In this document: positions 1-5,252 of the stretch, piece after piece
Position numbering within the stretch: position 1 is the first letter of the stretch
Layout: each line of letters starts with the position of its first letter
NCBI GenBank assembly: GCA_030527085.1
Contig: JAUNBN010000079.1
Location: 1 to 6,415 of the forward strand
Direction: 5' to 3'
DNA length: 6,415 nt
Source of the DNA: Oscillospiraceae bacterium
GTDB lineage: Bacteria; Bacillota; Clostridia; Oscillospirales; Ruminococcaceae
Position numbers and translations under genes: made by a program
Notes under the pieces: model-generated
Database searches by the model: none
Seen by the model: the letters and a program-made list of their open reading frames with translations, nothing else
Told to the model about the DNA's origin: nothing

Positions 1-396
1 CTGGGCTACGACAGCGTCCAGCCCGGGCTGCTCTGCTTTGATTTCGGAACGCTGGTGGGCTTTGCCTGCCGTCTTAGCCGGCCGGACGAGAGGGTCTTGA
101 AAAAGGTGCGCTTCGACCTCGACCGCTACGCCGACATGGCCAGGGCCTACATAAATATTATGAAGCCTGCCTTTGACAAAAGCGAGCCCGCCTCGCTCGC
201 TCCCGGCTGCGTCGTTATGGCGCTGGAGCTGGGCATACGCTATTTGAGCGACTACCTCACGGGAAACGCCCTCTTCCCCGCGAGCTACCCTGAGCAGAAC
301 CTTCACCGCGCGAGGACCCAGCTCATGCTCTGTATGCAGATGCAGTATTATTTCAAGGAAATGGAAAACATAATAAGGCGCTGTCTGAATCATTAG
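1..396 (+). CDS. NahK-like APH-fold phosphotransferase, C-terminal part (5' truncated by the window edge)
   Basis: Reading frame 1 is open from base 1 to a TAG at 394-396, giving the last 131 residues; an internal GTG at 55 is not the real start. The opening LGYDSVQPGLLCFDFG resembles the metal-binding segment of the phosphotransferase (APH) enzyme family, specifically the N-acetylhexosamine 1-kinase (NahK) branch, whose usual form is an IDLDT-x-MPG-x(4)-DFGD pattern. The later LELGIRYLSDYLTG...YPEQNLHRARTQ stretch (about residues 78-108) matches the helical C-terminal lobe of that branch closely. Family members phosphorylate small sugars or alcohols in the cytoplasm; the actual substrate cannot be told because the ATP-binding lobe and the HGD loop lie outside the window. 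Two usual acidic positions look altered (Gly2 and Thr17 of the visible part). A terminator follows 44 bases after the stop, so this is the end of a transcription unit. Confidence 0.72.
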   Translation: MGYDSVQPGLLCFDFGTLVGFACRLSRPDERVLKKVRFDLDRYADMARAYINIMKPAFDKSEPASLAPGCVVMALELGIRYLSDYLTGNALFPASYPEQNLHRARTQLMLCMQMQYYFKEMENIIRRCLNH

Positions 397-440
397 CGCT
401 CCGAAAACATAGAACCTTCCAAATTTTATTGCAGACAGGA

Positions 441-475
441 AACCGCGGCTTTTACTTTTGAAAGCCGCGGTTTTT
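441..475 (+). terminator. Intrinsic terminator of the phosphotransferase unit
   Basis: A perfect 12-bp stem (441-452 with 461-472, arm AACCGCGGCTTT) closes an 8-base loop, and the run of five T at 471-475 follows on the + strand. It sits in the convergent gap between the phosphotransferase gene and the DUF2325 gene. Read on the minus strand the same stem is followed only by TTTCCTG, so it may also stop DUF2325 transcription, but less well. Confidence 0.88.
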
Positions 476-525
476 CAATGCGATTAAGGCTCAGTGCGCG
501 CCGTTTTTCCCGCGCCCTATCCGTT

Positions 526-804
526 TTAAACGGCCTGCTCCTCAAGTATGCTCTTGAGCGCCGACATGGAGCTCGAATGCGAGCGCGCTATTTTAACATT
601 GCTGCCCTTTGTGGCCGCGAGCGCGCACTTTATCATTTTATGGGAGACGGTGTTTGTAAAAAGCACCATCAAATCCGGGCTGCCTATCTTACATTTGAGA
701 CCCGCAGGCTGGGTAAAGACCTTGGCCTTGCAGTTGTACCGCTCGCAGAGCTCCTTGTACTTGCATGCCATGCAGTCGTTCCCGCCCACTATAACAATAT
801 TCAC
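526..804 (-). CDS. DUF2325 family small cysteine-rich protein
   Basis: The 92-residue product begins MNIVIVGGND, a short beta strand and glycine turn, and carries the family hallmarks YKELCERYNCKAKVFTQ, SPDLMVLFTNTVSHKM (about 42-57) and SHSSS (75-79). I recognise this as DUF2325 (Pfam PF10087), a family without an assigned biochemical role. Six cysteines (11, 14, 20, 25, 38, 60) in 92 residues, including CxxC at 11-14, make a metal- or redox-linked role possible; this is inference. The start is GTG at 804-802, chosen because AAGGAG (816-811) lies six bases upstream and translation from there gives the intact conserved N terminus. It is a single-gene unit with its own promoter, overlapped by a palindrome, and its neighbours are a ZIP metal transporter and a DtxR-type repressor. 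The + strand reading frames across it are shadows. Confidence 0.9.
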   Translation of the reverse strand: MNIVIVGGNDCMACKYKELCERYNCKAKVFTQPAGLKCKIGSPDLMVLFTNTVSHKMIKCALAATKGSNVKIARSHSSSMSALKSILEEQAV

Positions 805-818
805 AGCGCTCTCCTTTC

Positions 819-844
819 ATATAGTTAGCTTATGCTAACTATAT
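819..844. promoter_or_regulatory. Perfect inverted repeat, probable repressor operator of the DUF2325 gene
   Basis: Arms ATATAGTTAGC (819-829) and GCTAACTATAT (834-844) are exact reverse complements around TTAT. The element begins inside the -10 hexamer (843-848) of the DUF2325 promoter, covers the expected transcription start and ends three bases before the Shine-Dalgarno sequence, which is where a repressor would act. The TTAG/CTAA half-sites recall DtxR/IdeR boxes, although the spacing between them (six bases) differs from the one-base centre of the classical DtxR box. A DtxR-family gene lies 1.4 kb away at 2232. Which protein binds here is inferred, not shown. Confidence 0.75.
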
Positions 845-871
845 GATATCCAAAAGCTCGGTTTTAGTCAA
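843..871 (-). promoter_or_regulatory. Sigma-A-type promoter of the DUF2325 gene
   Basis: On the minus strand TTGACT (871-866) and TATCAT (848-843) are separated by 17 bases; each hexamer differs from consensus at one position. The predicted start near 836 falls inside the palindrome, leaving an untranslated leader of about 30 bases. Confidence 0.8.
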
Positions 872-930
872 GCGCGAAGCGTGAGCCGGGTGTTTTTCGC
901 GCCGAGGGCGTTTGCCTGCCAGCTTTCACA

Positions 931-963
931 AAAGGAAAAGCCGGCGGCATTGCCGAGCCGGCT
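931..963 (-). terminator. Intrinsic terminator of the ZIP transporter gene
   Basis: On the minus strand a hairpin with arms AGCCGGC (963-957) and GCCGGCT (945-939), extended inside by GGC/GCC around a three-base loop, is followed by TTTTCCTTTT. It lies 74 bases beyond the stop codon of the ZIP gene and upstream of the DUF2325 promoter, so the two minus-strand genes are separate transcription units. Confidence 0.78.
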
Positions 964-1036
964 GTGTTCAGGGCTTATAAACACGCGCCGCGGCTTTTGC
1001 GTATCAGCCGCCTTATCGCGCGCGGCCGCCGGGAAC

Positions 1037-1837
1037 CTACATAAAGAGCCAGAGGCTCAGCGCCATTACGGCCATTCCGCCCACGAGGCCGTAAATGGAG
1101 AGGTGGTGCTCGCCGTATTCGCGCGCGGAGGGCAGCAGTTCGTCAAAGGAGATAAAGACCATTATGCCGCCCACCGCCGAGAAGAGCAGGCCGTTGAGCG
1201 TGTCGCTCATAAAGGGCAGCAGGATCAAATAGCCTATTATCGCGCCCAGAGGCTCGGAAAGGCCGGAGGCAAAGGAGAGCCAGAAGGCGCGTTTTTTGTC
1301 GCCCGTAGCGTAGTAGATGGGCACTGAAACGGCTATGCCTTCGGGAATATTGTGTATTGCTATGGCTACTACTATCGGTATGGCTATGCCCGGCTCCTGC
1401 AGAGCGGAGACAAAGGTGGCCATGCCCTCGGGAAAGTTGTGTATAGCTATTGCCAGCGCGGTTAAAACGCCAGCCCGCATAAGCTGCTGCGGATCCTTCA
1501 TCGCCTCGGCGGCGTGCTCGGGCGAGGTGACGGCGTGGGGGTTTTTGTTCTCGGGTATGAGCTTATCTATAAGCGCTATGAGCCCCATACCCCCGAAGAA
1601 GGCGAGCAGGGCGTAGATAGTCCCGGGCTTCGCTCCGTAAATGCCCGAGAGGGTCTCCATCGAGCCAGTCAGGAGCTCTATCATGGATATGTAAACCATA
1701 ACGCCCGCCGAGAAGCCGAGCGAGACGGCGAGAAAGCGAGTGTTGGTCTTTTTGGCGAAAAAGGCTATTGCGCTGCCTATGCCGGTGGAGAGACCTGCCA
1801 CGGCGGTCAGCAAAAAGGCTATCACAATATTAGACAT
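1037..1837 (-). CDS. zupT: ZIP family divalent metal transporter (ZupT-like)
   Basis: The 266-residue protein is an inner-membrane ZIP transporter that imports divalent cations; ZupT proteins take up zinc, iron and manganese with broad specificity. The two signature metal-binding helices are visible: HNFPEGMATF at 133-142 and HNIPEGIAV at 162-170. Hydrophobic segments near 4-27, 36-56, 74-92, 121-145, 151-175, 186-207, 213-231 and 248-265 fit the usual eight-helix layout, with a short polar loop at 93-120 that holds two histidines, in place of the long His-rich loop of many eukaryotic ZIPs. The frame stays open 39 codons further upstream, but I chose ATG 1837-1835 because AAGGGG stands five bases before it, the upstream residues are not membrane-like, and the resulting length matches the roughly 257-residue family norm. 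It is divergent from the DtxR-family gene. Metal preference cannot be read from the sequence. Confidence 0.93.
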   Translation of the reverse strand: MSNIVIAFLLTAVAGLSTGIGSAIAFFAKKTNTRFLAVSLGFSAGVMVYISMIELLTGSMETLSGIYGAKPGTIYALLAFFGGMGLIALIDKLIPENKNPHAVTSPEHAAEAMKDPQQLMRAGVLTALAIAIHNFPEGMATFVSALQEPGIAIPIVVAIAIHNIPEGIAVSVPIYYATGDKKRAFWLSFASGLSEPLGAIIGYLILLPFMSDTLNGLLFSAVGGIMVFISFDELLPSAREYGEHHLSIYGLVGGMAVMALSLWLFM

Positions 1838-1894
1838 TGCATCCCCTTGTTTTCTCTCTTTGCGGCGGAGAGCTCCGAGCCCGCCCGCCGCTTC

Positions 1895-1924
1895 ATTATA
1901 TTGAAGCTGAGACTCTTGTGTCAC
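1895..1924 (-). promoter_or_regulatory. Candidate proximal promoter of the ZIP gene
   Basis: On the minus strand GTGACA (1924-1919) and a perfect TATAAT (1900-1895) are separated by 18 bases, predicting a start near 1888 and a leader of about 50 bases. That leader would include a GC-rich 7-bp hairpin (1891-1885 with 1868-1862) shortly before the Shine-Dalgarno sequence. Confidence 0.5.
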
Positions 1925-1997
1925 CGCCAAGCGCGCCAACGCGCCTTGTGACATATCGCGGGTTGAGCGAGGGGCGGACCTTGAGCGGCTTCGCGCT

Positions 1998-2027
1998 ATT
2001 ATAGTGTATTTAAAAGCGGGAGGTCAA
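1998..2027 (-). promoter_or_regulatory. Candidate distal promoter of the ZIP gene
   Basis: On the minus strand TTGACC (2027-2022) and TATAAT (2003-1998) are 18 bases apart: five of six and six of six consensus matches. The -35 overlaps a short inverted repeat GGTCA-AG-TGACC (2022-2033). A start near 1991 would give a leader of about 150 bases in which I recognise no known metal riboswitch. Confidence 0.62.
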
Positions 2028-2111
2028 GTGACCGAATCACATCAGAAGCGGCTCAAAAGCGTGTTTAATGCGCTGTCGCGAATCAAGACGCTCGGGGGAA
2101 AGACAGCTAAA

Positions 2112-2144
2112 ACCCCATGCGGCGGGACCTCCCGCGCTCGGGGT
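2112..2144. other. GC-rich stem-loop in the zupT/dtxR divergent region
   Basis: The 394 bases between the divergent ZIP and DtxR-family starts (1838-2231) hold no gene. Besides the promoters, the most structured part is a hairpin with outer arms ACCCC (2112-2116) and GGGGT (2140-2144), and an inner arm GCGGG/CCCGC (2122-2126 with 2131-2135) around ACCT. It is followed by an A-run at 2152-2159, so on the + strand it is not a terminator. On the minus strand it is followed by TTTTAGC, a weak T tract. Its function is unknown. Confidence 0.4.
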
Positions 2145-2148
2145 CGTA

Positions 2149-2177
2149 TTGAAAAAAAAGGGCGTTTATGCTAGTGT
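2149..2177 (+). promoter_or_regulatory. Candidate promoter of the DtxR-family gene
   Basis: TTGAAA (2149-2154) is followed after 17 bases by TAGTGT (2172-2177), which is preceded by TG at 2169-2170 as in extended -10 promoters. The -35 is good and the -10 poor. A TATAAA at 2183-2188 is an alternative -10, but it has no -35 at proper distance. Confidence 0.42.
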
Positions 2178-2231
2178 AAAACTATAAAATTCCGGCCCTT
2201 GCGGGCCGCTTGGAAATGCGAGGAAGAAGCG

Positions 2232-2612
2232 ATGAAGCTTCAGGAATCGGCGGAGATGTATCTCGAAACCATACTCATTTTGAAAAACGAAAAGGGCATG
2301 GTGCGCTCTGTGGACATAGCCGATTATATGAACTACTCCAAGCCCAGCGTCAGCCGGGCCGTGGGCATTCTCAGGGAAAACGGCTACATAAACATCGACG
2401 AGGACGGGCACATCTCCCTCACCCGAACAGGCCTTGAGCACGCGGAAAAAATCTACGAGAGGCACGTCTGGCTCACGCAGTTTCTGGTGAGTCTCGGCGT
2501 GGAAGCCAAAACCGCCCAGGAGGACGCCTGCCGCATAGAGCACGTTATAAGCGAGGAGTCCTTTGCGCGCATGAAGGAACACGCCGCCGGCTGCGCGGCG
2601 AAAGAGGGCTGA
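2232..2612 (+). CDS. DtxR/MntR family metal-dependent transcriptional repressor, iron-type ligand set
   Basis: The 126-residue protein has the DtxR architecture without the C-terminal SH3-like domain: a winged helix-turn-helix at about 5-62 (recognition-helix region YSKPSVSRAVGIL, 35-47), then the helical dimerisation/metal-binding domain. Compared with Corynebacterium DtxR (Met10, Cys102, Glu105, His106), the primary metal site is kept as Met9, Cys100, Glu103 and His104; manganese-sensing MntR uses Asp8 and Glu99 at the first two positions. His78 matches DtxR His79, but the other ancillary-site ligands appear to be Thr82 and Gln96. By family knowledge the metal-bound dimer represses uptake genes; an Fe(II) preference is inferred. 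ATG 2232 is preferred over TTG 2199, because AGGAAG stands five bases before it and the N terminus then aligns with the family. Divergent from the ZIP gene, which is a likely target, as is the palindrome at 819-844. Confidence 0.92.
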   Translation: MKLQESAEMYLETILILKNEKGMVRSVDIADYMNYSKPSVSRAVGILRENGYINIDEDGHISLTRTGLEHAEKIYERHVWLTQFLVSLGVEAKTAQEDACRIEHVISEESFARMKEHAAGCAAKEG

Positions 2613-2630
2613 CCCGCTCTCTAGGGAGCG

Positions 2631-2662
2631 AAAAATCCATACGGCGGGACAATCCCTCAGCC
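2631..2662 (-). terminator. Weak candidate terminator of hemW
   Basis: On the minus strand GGC-tga-GGG-attgt-CCC-GCC (2662-2643) can fold into a bulged short stem, followed seven bases later by five T (2635-2631). It lies just beyond the hemW stop in the 71-base convergent gap with the DtxR-family gene. On the + strand a small CGCTC/GAGCG stem (2615-2630) follows the DtxR stop but has no T run. Confidence 0.3.
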
Positions 2663-2683
2663 GGACTGCGCTTAATGATGCTC

Positions 2684-3799
2684 TTAAATAAGTTCGGCTA
2701 TGACGGAGTTTGAGACCAGAAAGCCCGCGCGAGTCAACCTCAAAACGCCGTCATCAAATCGGGCGAGGCCCGCGTCCTCAAGTTTTTTTATAAAATCGCG
2801 CTTGTCCTCCAGCGAGGCTCCGAAGCGCGCTTTGAGCTCTTTTAAATCGAGACCCTCGCGCGTTCTGAGGCGCAGCATAATGCTATCCGCGGCCTCCAGC
2901 TCGCCCTCAAATTTCAAGAATTCCGCAAAGCTGTTCTCGGCGGCGGGGCGCTCAAAGCGCGCAAGAAAGCCCTTTAAATCCCGCGGGAAGCTGTAGCGCC
3001 TCTTTCCAAGGCAGCTGTGCGCCGCCGCGCCCAGCCCCAGCCACCGGCCCGGCTGCCAGTACTTTTTATTGTGAGCGCTCTCGAAGCCTTCCCCGCGCGC
3101 GAAGTTGGATATCTCGTACTGCTCGAAGCCCCGCTTCTCCAGCTCCTCGCAGCAGAGCTCGTAGAGCGCCGCGCTCTCGTCCTCCGAGGGCAGGGCGGAG
3201 GGTCTGTTCTCGTAAAAAGGCGTTCCCTCCATAAGCTTGAGCATATAGGCCGAGACGTGCGAAACTCCCGCGGCGCATACCTCCCGAACCGTTTTCGCAA
3301 GGCCCTCGGGCGTATCTCCGGGCAAGCCTATCATTATATCCGCGCTTATATTCTCAAAGCCCGCCCTTTGCGCTTCTTTAAGGAGCTCGAGCGCCTCGGC
3401 GGCGCCGTGCGGCCTGCCCGCAGCCCTTAAGACTACCTCGTCGGTGCTCTGCACGCCCACCGAAAGGCGGTTTACGCCCGCCGTCTTAAAGGCCTTAAGC
3501 TTTTCAAGGTCTGCGGAAGCGGGATTGCACTCGAGCGTTATCTCGGCCTCTCGCGGCAGTGAGAAGCGCGAGCTCAAGGCGTCTATGAGCCGCGCCGTCT
3601 CACCCGGCGCGAGCAGCGAAGGCGTGCCGCCGCCGAAATAGAGCGTGTCGCTTTCGAGCGCGGGAAAGCCCTCGGCCTCGTTTATGAGCGCGGTGACATA
3701 GCGCGAGGCCGTCTCCCCGTCAAAGGGCAGGGAGTAGAAGTCGCAGTAGGGGCATTTTTTAAGGCAGAAGGGCAGGTGCAGGTAAATTCCGGCGCGCAT
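2684..3799 (-). CDS. hemW: HemW, radical SAM heme chaperone
   Basis: The 371-residue cytoplasmic protein carries the radical SAM signature CLKKCPYCDF (Cys12, Cys16, Cys19), the three ligands of the [4Fe-4S] cluster, preceded by the HLPF typical of HemW. Further family blocks follow in order: YFGGGTPSLL (54-63), ITLECNP (87-93), RLSVGVQS (111-118), DIMIGLPGDTPEG (154-166), YEISNFA (228-234) and HNKKYW (243-248), and a C-terminal HemW domain ending SNSVIAELI. HemW, long annotated as coproporphyrinogen III oxidase HemN, binds heme and delivers it to respiratory proteins; it lacks the extra N-terminal segment and fourth cysteine arrangement of true HemN. Start ATG 3799-3797 has AAGGAG five bases upstream, and the length is normal for the family. 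It stands alone here rather than beside lepA/hrcA, its frequent partners in Bacillota. No clear promoter was found between its start and the repeat array. Confidence 0.94.
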   Translation of the reverse strand: MRAGIYLHLPFCLKKCPYCDFYSLPFDGETASRYVTALINEAEGFPALESDTLYFGGGTPSLLAPGETARLIDALSSRFSLPREAEITLECNPASADLEKLKAFKTAGVNRLSVGVQSTDEVVLRAAGRPHGAAEALELLKEAQRAGFENISADIMIGLPGDTPEGLAKTVREVCAAGVSHVSAYMLKLMEGTPFYENRPSALPSEDESAALYELCCEELEKRGFEQYEISNFARGEGFESAHNKKYWQPGRWLGLGAAAHSCLGKRRYSFPRDLKGFLARFERPAAENSFAEFLKFEGELEAADSIMLRLRTREGLDLKELKARFGASLEDKRDFIKKLEDAGLARFDDGVLRLTRAGFLVSNSVIAELI

Positions 3800-3821
3800 G
3801 TGAGCTCCTTAAATAGTCTCG

Positions 3822-4236
3822 CTTAGGCGTTTCGGCTGTTGCAAGAGATGGTTGCTATGCTCCGCATTTCCCCGCCGCAGGCGGGGAAGTCAGATAAGTC
3901 CATGCAATCGCATCCGTCTTAAGCGCCTCGGCTGTTGCAAGAGGTGGTTGCTATGCTCCGCATTTCCCCGCCGCAGGCGGGGAAGTCAGACAAGTCCATG
4001 CAATCGCGTCCTCCCTTAAGCGCCTCGGCTGTTGCAAGCGGTGATTGCAATGCTGCGCATTTCCCCGCCGCAGGCGGGGAAGTCAGACAAGTCCATGCAA
4101 TCGCATCCTCCCTTAAGCGCCTCGGCTGTTGCAAGCGGTGATTGCAATGCTGCGCATTTCCCCGCCGCAGGCGGGGAAGTCAGATAAGTCCATGCAATCG
4201 CGTCCTCCCTTAAGCGCCTCGGCTGTTGCAAGAGAT
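3822..4236. repeat. Tandem array of a 97-bp hairpin-bearing repeat (4.3 copies)
   Basis: Copies start at 3822 (96 bp), 3918, 4015 and 4112 (97 bp each), with a partial fifth at 4209-4236; all begin with CTTA(A/G)GCG. Each full unit holds one identical hairpin, arms TTCCCCGCC and GGCGGGGAA around GCA, at 3868-3888, 3964-3984, 4061-4081 and 4158-4178. Copies three and four add an outer pairing GATTGCA/TGCAATC (e.g. 4043-4049 with 4096-4102), which has one mismatch in copies one and two. Substitutions are few and mosaic: copies 1-2 share GGTTGCTATGCTCC where 3-4 have GTGATTGCAATGCTGC, while AGATAAG occurs in 1 and 4 and AGACAAG in 2 and 3. The array occupies most of the 494-base gap between divergent hemW and the lipoprotein gene. 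Open frames on both strands simply follow the repeat period and are not genes. Not a CRISPR array: the whole unit is conserved and there are no variable spacers. Confidence 0.95.
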
Positions 4237-4254
4237 ACAGAAATTTGATATAAA
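4226..4254 (+). promoter_or_regulatory. Promoter of the lipoprotein gene, -35 inside the last partial repeat
   Basis: TTGCAA (4226-4231) is followed after exactly 17 bases by TATAAA (4249-4254), preceded by TG at 4246-4247 as in extended -10 promoters. The -35 hexamer is part of the terminal partial repeat copy; the -10 is in unique sequence. The predicted leader is about 30 bases and carries GGGAGG at 4281-4286. Confidence 0.68.
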
Positions 4255-4293
4255 AAAAGAGACTCGAAAAAGAAAACTAAGGGAGGAATCTAA

Positions 4294-4848
4294 ATGAAAA
4301 AGAAGCTCTGCTTAACGCTCGCAATCATTTGTCTTTTTACCCTCGCGCTTTCGGCCTGTTCGGGCGGCGCCGCTTCGGCGGGAGATGCCGAGCCCGCGGC
4401 AAGCGCGGCCGAGTCCGGCTCTGAGGAGCTTGTAAGCTACGATACCGGTCTGGGACTCACCATAAAGATGAAGGCGGGCATGGAGCGCGACGAGGTCGAG
4501 GGTCTTTCGGTATTCTACTCGGCCGACGACTGCATGATGAGCGGCATTCGCGAGACCTTTGAGGATTTCAGCGCCGTCGGCCTCGACGGAGCCGCCACAA
4601 CGCTTGAGGAGTACGCCGAGCTGGTGAAGCAGGCCAACGCACTGGAGAACGATTTCGAGACGGGTCCCGGCGGCAAGCCCTTTATCACCTACACCCGCAA
4701 CATAAACGGCGACGATTTCTTTTACTACACCATGCTCCTCAAGGGCTCGGACGCCTTCTGGACTATTAGCTTCGCCAGTCTCGACAGCGAGCAGGGGGAG
4801 TTTCTGCCTCAATTTGAAGCCTGGAGCGCCAGCGCAGAGGCTGCCTGA
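4294..4848 (+). CDS. Secreted lipoprotein of unknown function
   Basis: The 184-residue precursor has a classic lipoprotein signal: positive KKK at 2-4, a hydrophobic core (5-19) and the lipobox LSAC with Cys22 as the expected lipidated residue. It should be cut by signal peptidase II and anchored on the outer face of the cytoplasmic membrane. A linker rich in Ala, Gly, Ser and Glu (23-47) leads to an acidic globular domain of about 135 residues, ending with an FWTISFASLDSEQGEFLPQFEAW segment that recalls the C-terminal strand and helix of PsbP/Mog1-like lipoproteins; that fold suggestion is tentative. I do not recognise a specific family. ATG 4294 is supported by GGGAGG seven bases upstream. 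It is a single-gene unit, with its own promoter fused to a repeat array and its own terminator about 100 bases after the stop. Confidence 0.9.
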   Translation: MKKKLCLTLAIICLFTLALSACSGGAASAGDAEPAASAAESGSEELVSYDTGLGLTIKMKAGMERDEVEGLSVFYSADDCMMSGIRETFEDFSAVGLDGAATTLEEYAELVKQANALENDFETGPGGKPFITYTRNINGDDFFYYTMLLKGSDAFWTISFASLDSEQGEFLPQFEAWSASAEAA

Positions 4849-4948
4849 GCCCGATACTCTAAATTGCCCCTGCCCTGCGCTTTTACGCTTACCCCTGCGC
4901 CTTAGGCGGGAGAGCACAGCATCAAACACGCTTTCGAACTGCTTCTTG

Positions 4949-4985
4949 GAACTCCGCCGCATTCACAGCGCGGGGTTCTTTTTTT
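4949..4985 (+). terminator. Intrinsic terminator of the lipoprotein gene
   Basis: GAACTCCGC (4949-4957) pairs with GCGGGGTTC (4970-4978) through one T-G wobble, with GC/GC continuing inside past a single bulged base and a 7-base loop. Seven T follow at 4979-4985. No gene is seen in the 100 bases between the lipoprotein stop and this hairpin. Confidence 0.85.
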
Positions 4986-5173
4986 ATTATTATTCTTAAG
5001 AAAGACAAAGTCAACCGCGGGTTGGGGGGCACCCCTATGGCGCGCTTTTCGCCCTATTTCCCCGCTTTAGGCGAACGGGACGCTTCCAGACCGGGGGGAG
5101 CTCCCCTTGCCCCGCTTTTTTCCCTGGGAAATATGGCAAAACCACGCAGCGGTACTCTCCCCCTCCGCGCGAA
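4986..5173. other. Non-coding stretch with G/C-rich inverted repeats; possible second terminator at 5092-5121
   Basis: No gene with a ribosome binding site or family resemblance is seen between the lipoprotein terminator and the rqcP promoter. The stretch holds a 12-base perfect palindrome GGGGAGCTCCCC (5095-5106). A possible stem CGGGG/CCCCG (5092-5096 with 5110-5114) surrounds it and is followed by six T (5116-5121), which could act as a backup + strand terminator insulating the rqcP promoter. The minus-strand frames across it have no support. Confidence 0.35.
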
Positions 5174-5203
5174 TTGATGGGCCCCGGTCTTATATGGTAT
5201 AAT
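5174..5203 (+). promoter_or_regulatory. Extended -10 sigma-A promoter of rqcP
   Basis: TTGATG (5174-5179), an 18-base spacer and a perfect TATAAT (5198-5203) preceded by TGG (5195-5197) form an extended -10 promoter. The expected start near 5210 leaves a leader of about 43 bases before the rqcP ATG. Confidence 0.8.
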
Positions 5204-5252
5204 AAAATAGTAACAGAAGAAGCGGACATTAAGCGCCGAACAGGTATTCAAA

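Noticed and set aside
478..838. Two + strand open frames of 116 and 96 codons
   Set aside because: They lie antisense to the DUF2325 gene, which has clear family motifs, a ribosome binding site and a promoter; the + frames have none of these.
1838..1954. N-terminal extension of the ZIP protein by 39 residues
   Set aside because: The extension is polar and unlike ZIP N termini, and the ATG at 1837 has its own Shine-Dalgarno sequence; the proximal promoter also lies inside the extension.
1838..1991. yybP-ykoY manganese riboswitch in the ZIP leader
   Set aside because: I could not find the conserved internal-loop sequences of that class; a covariance-model search would be decisive.
3919..4231. 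Open frames on both strands through the repeat array
   Set aside because: They repeat with the 97-bp period, have no ribosome binding site, and arise simply because the repeat lacks stops in some frames.
3822..4236. Array considered as CRISPR
   Set aside because: The entire 97-bp unit is conserved with no unique spacers, and no cas genes are nearby.
4312..4962. 216-codon minus-strand frame over the lipoprotein gene
   Set aside because: Shadow of the lipoprotein gene, which has a signal peptide, lipobox, promoter, Shine-Dalgarno sequence and terminator.
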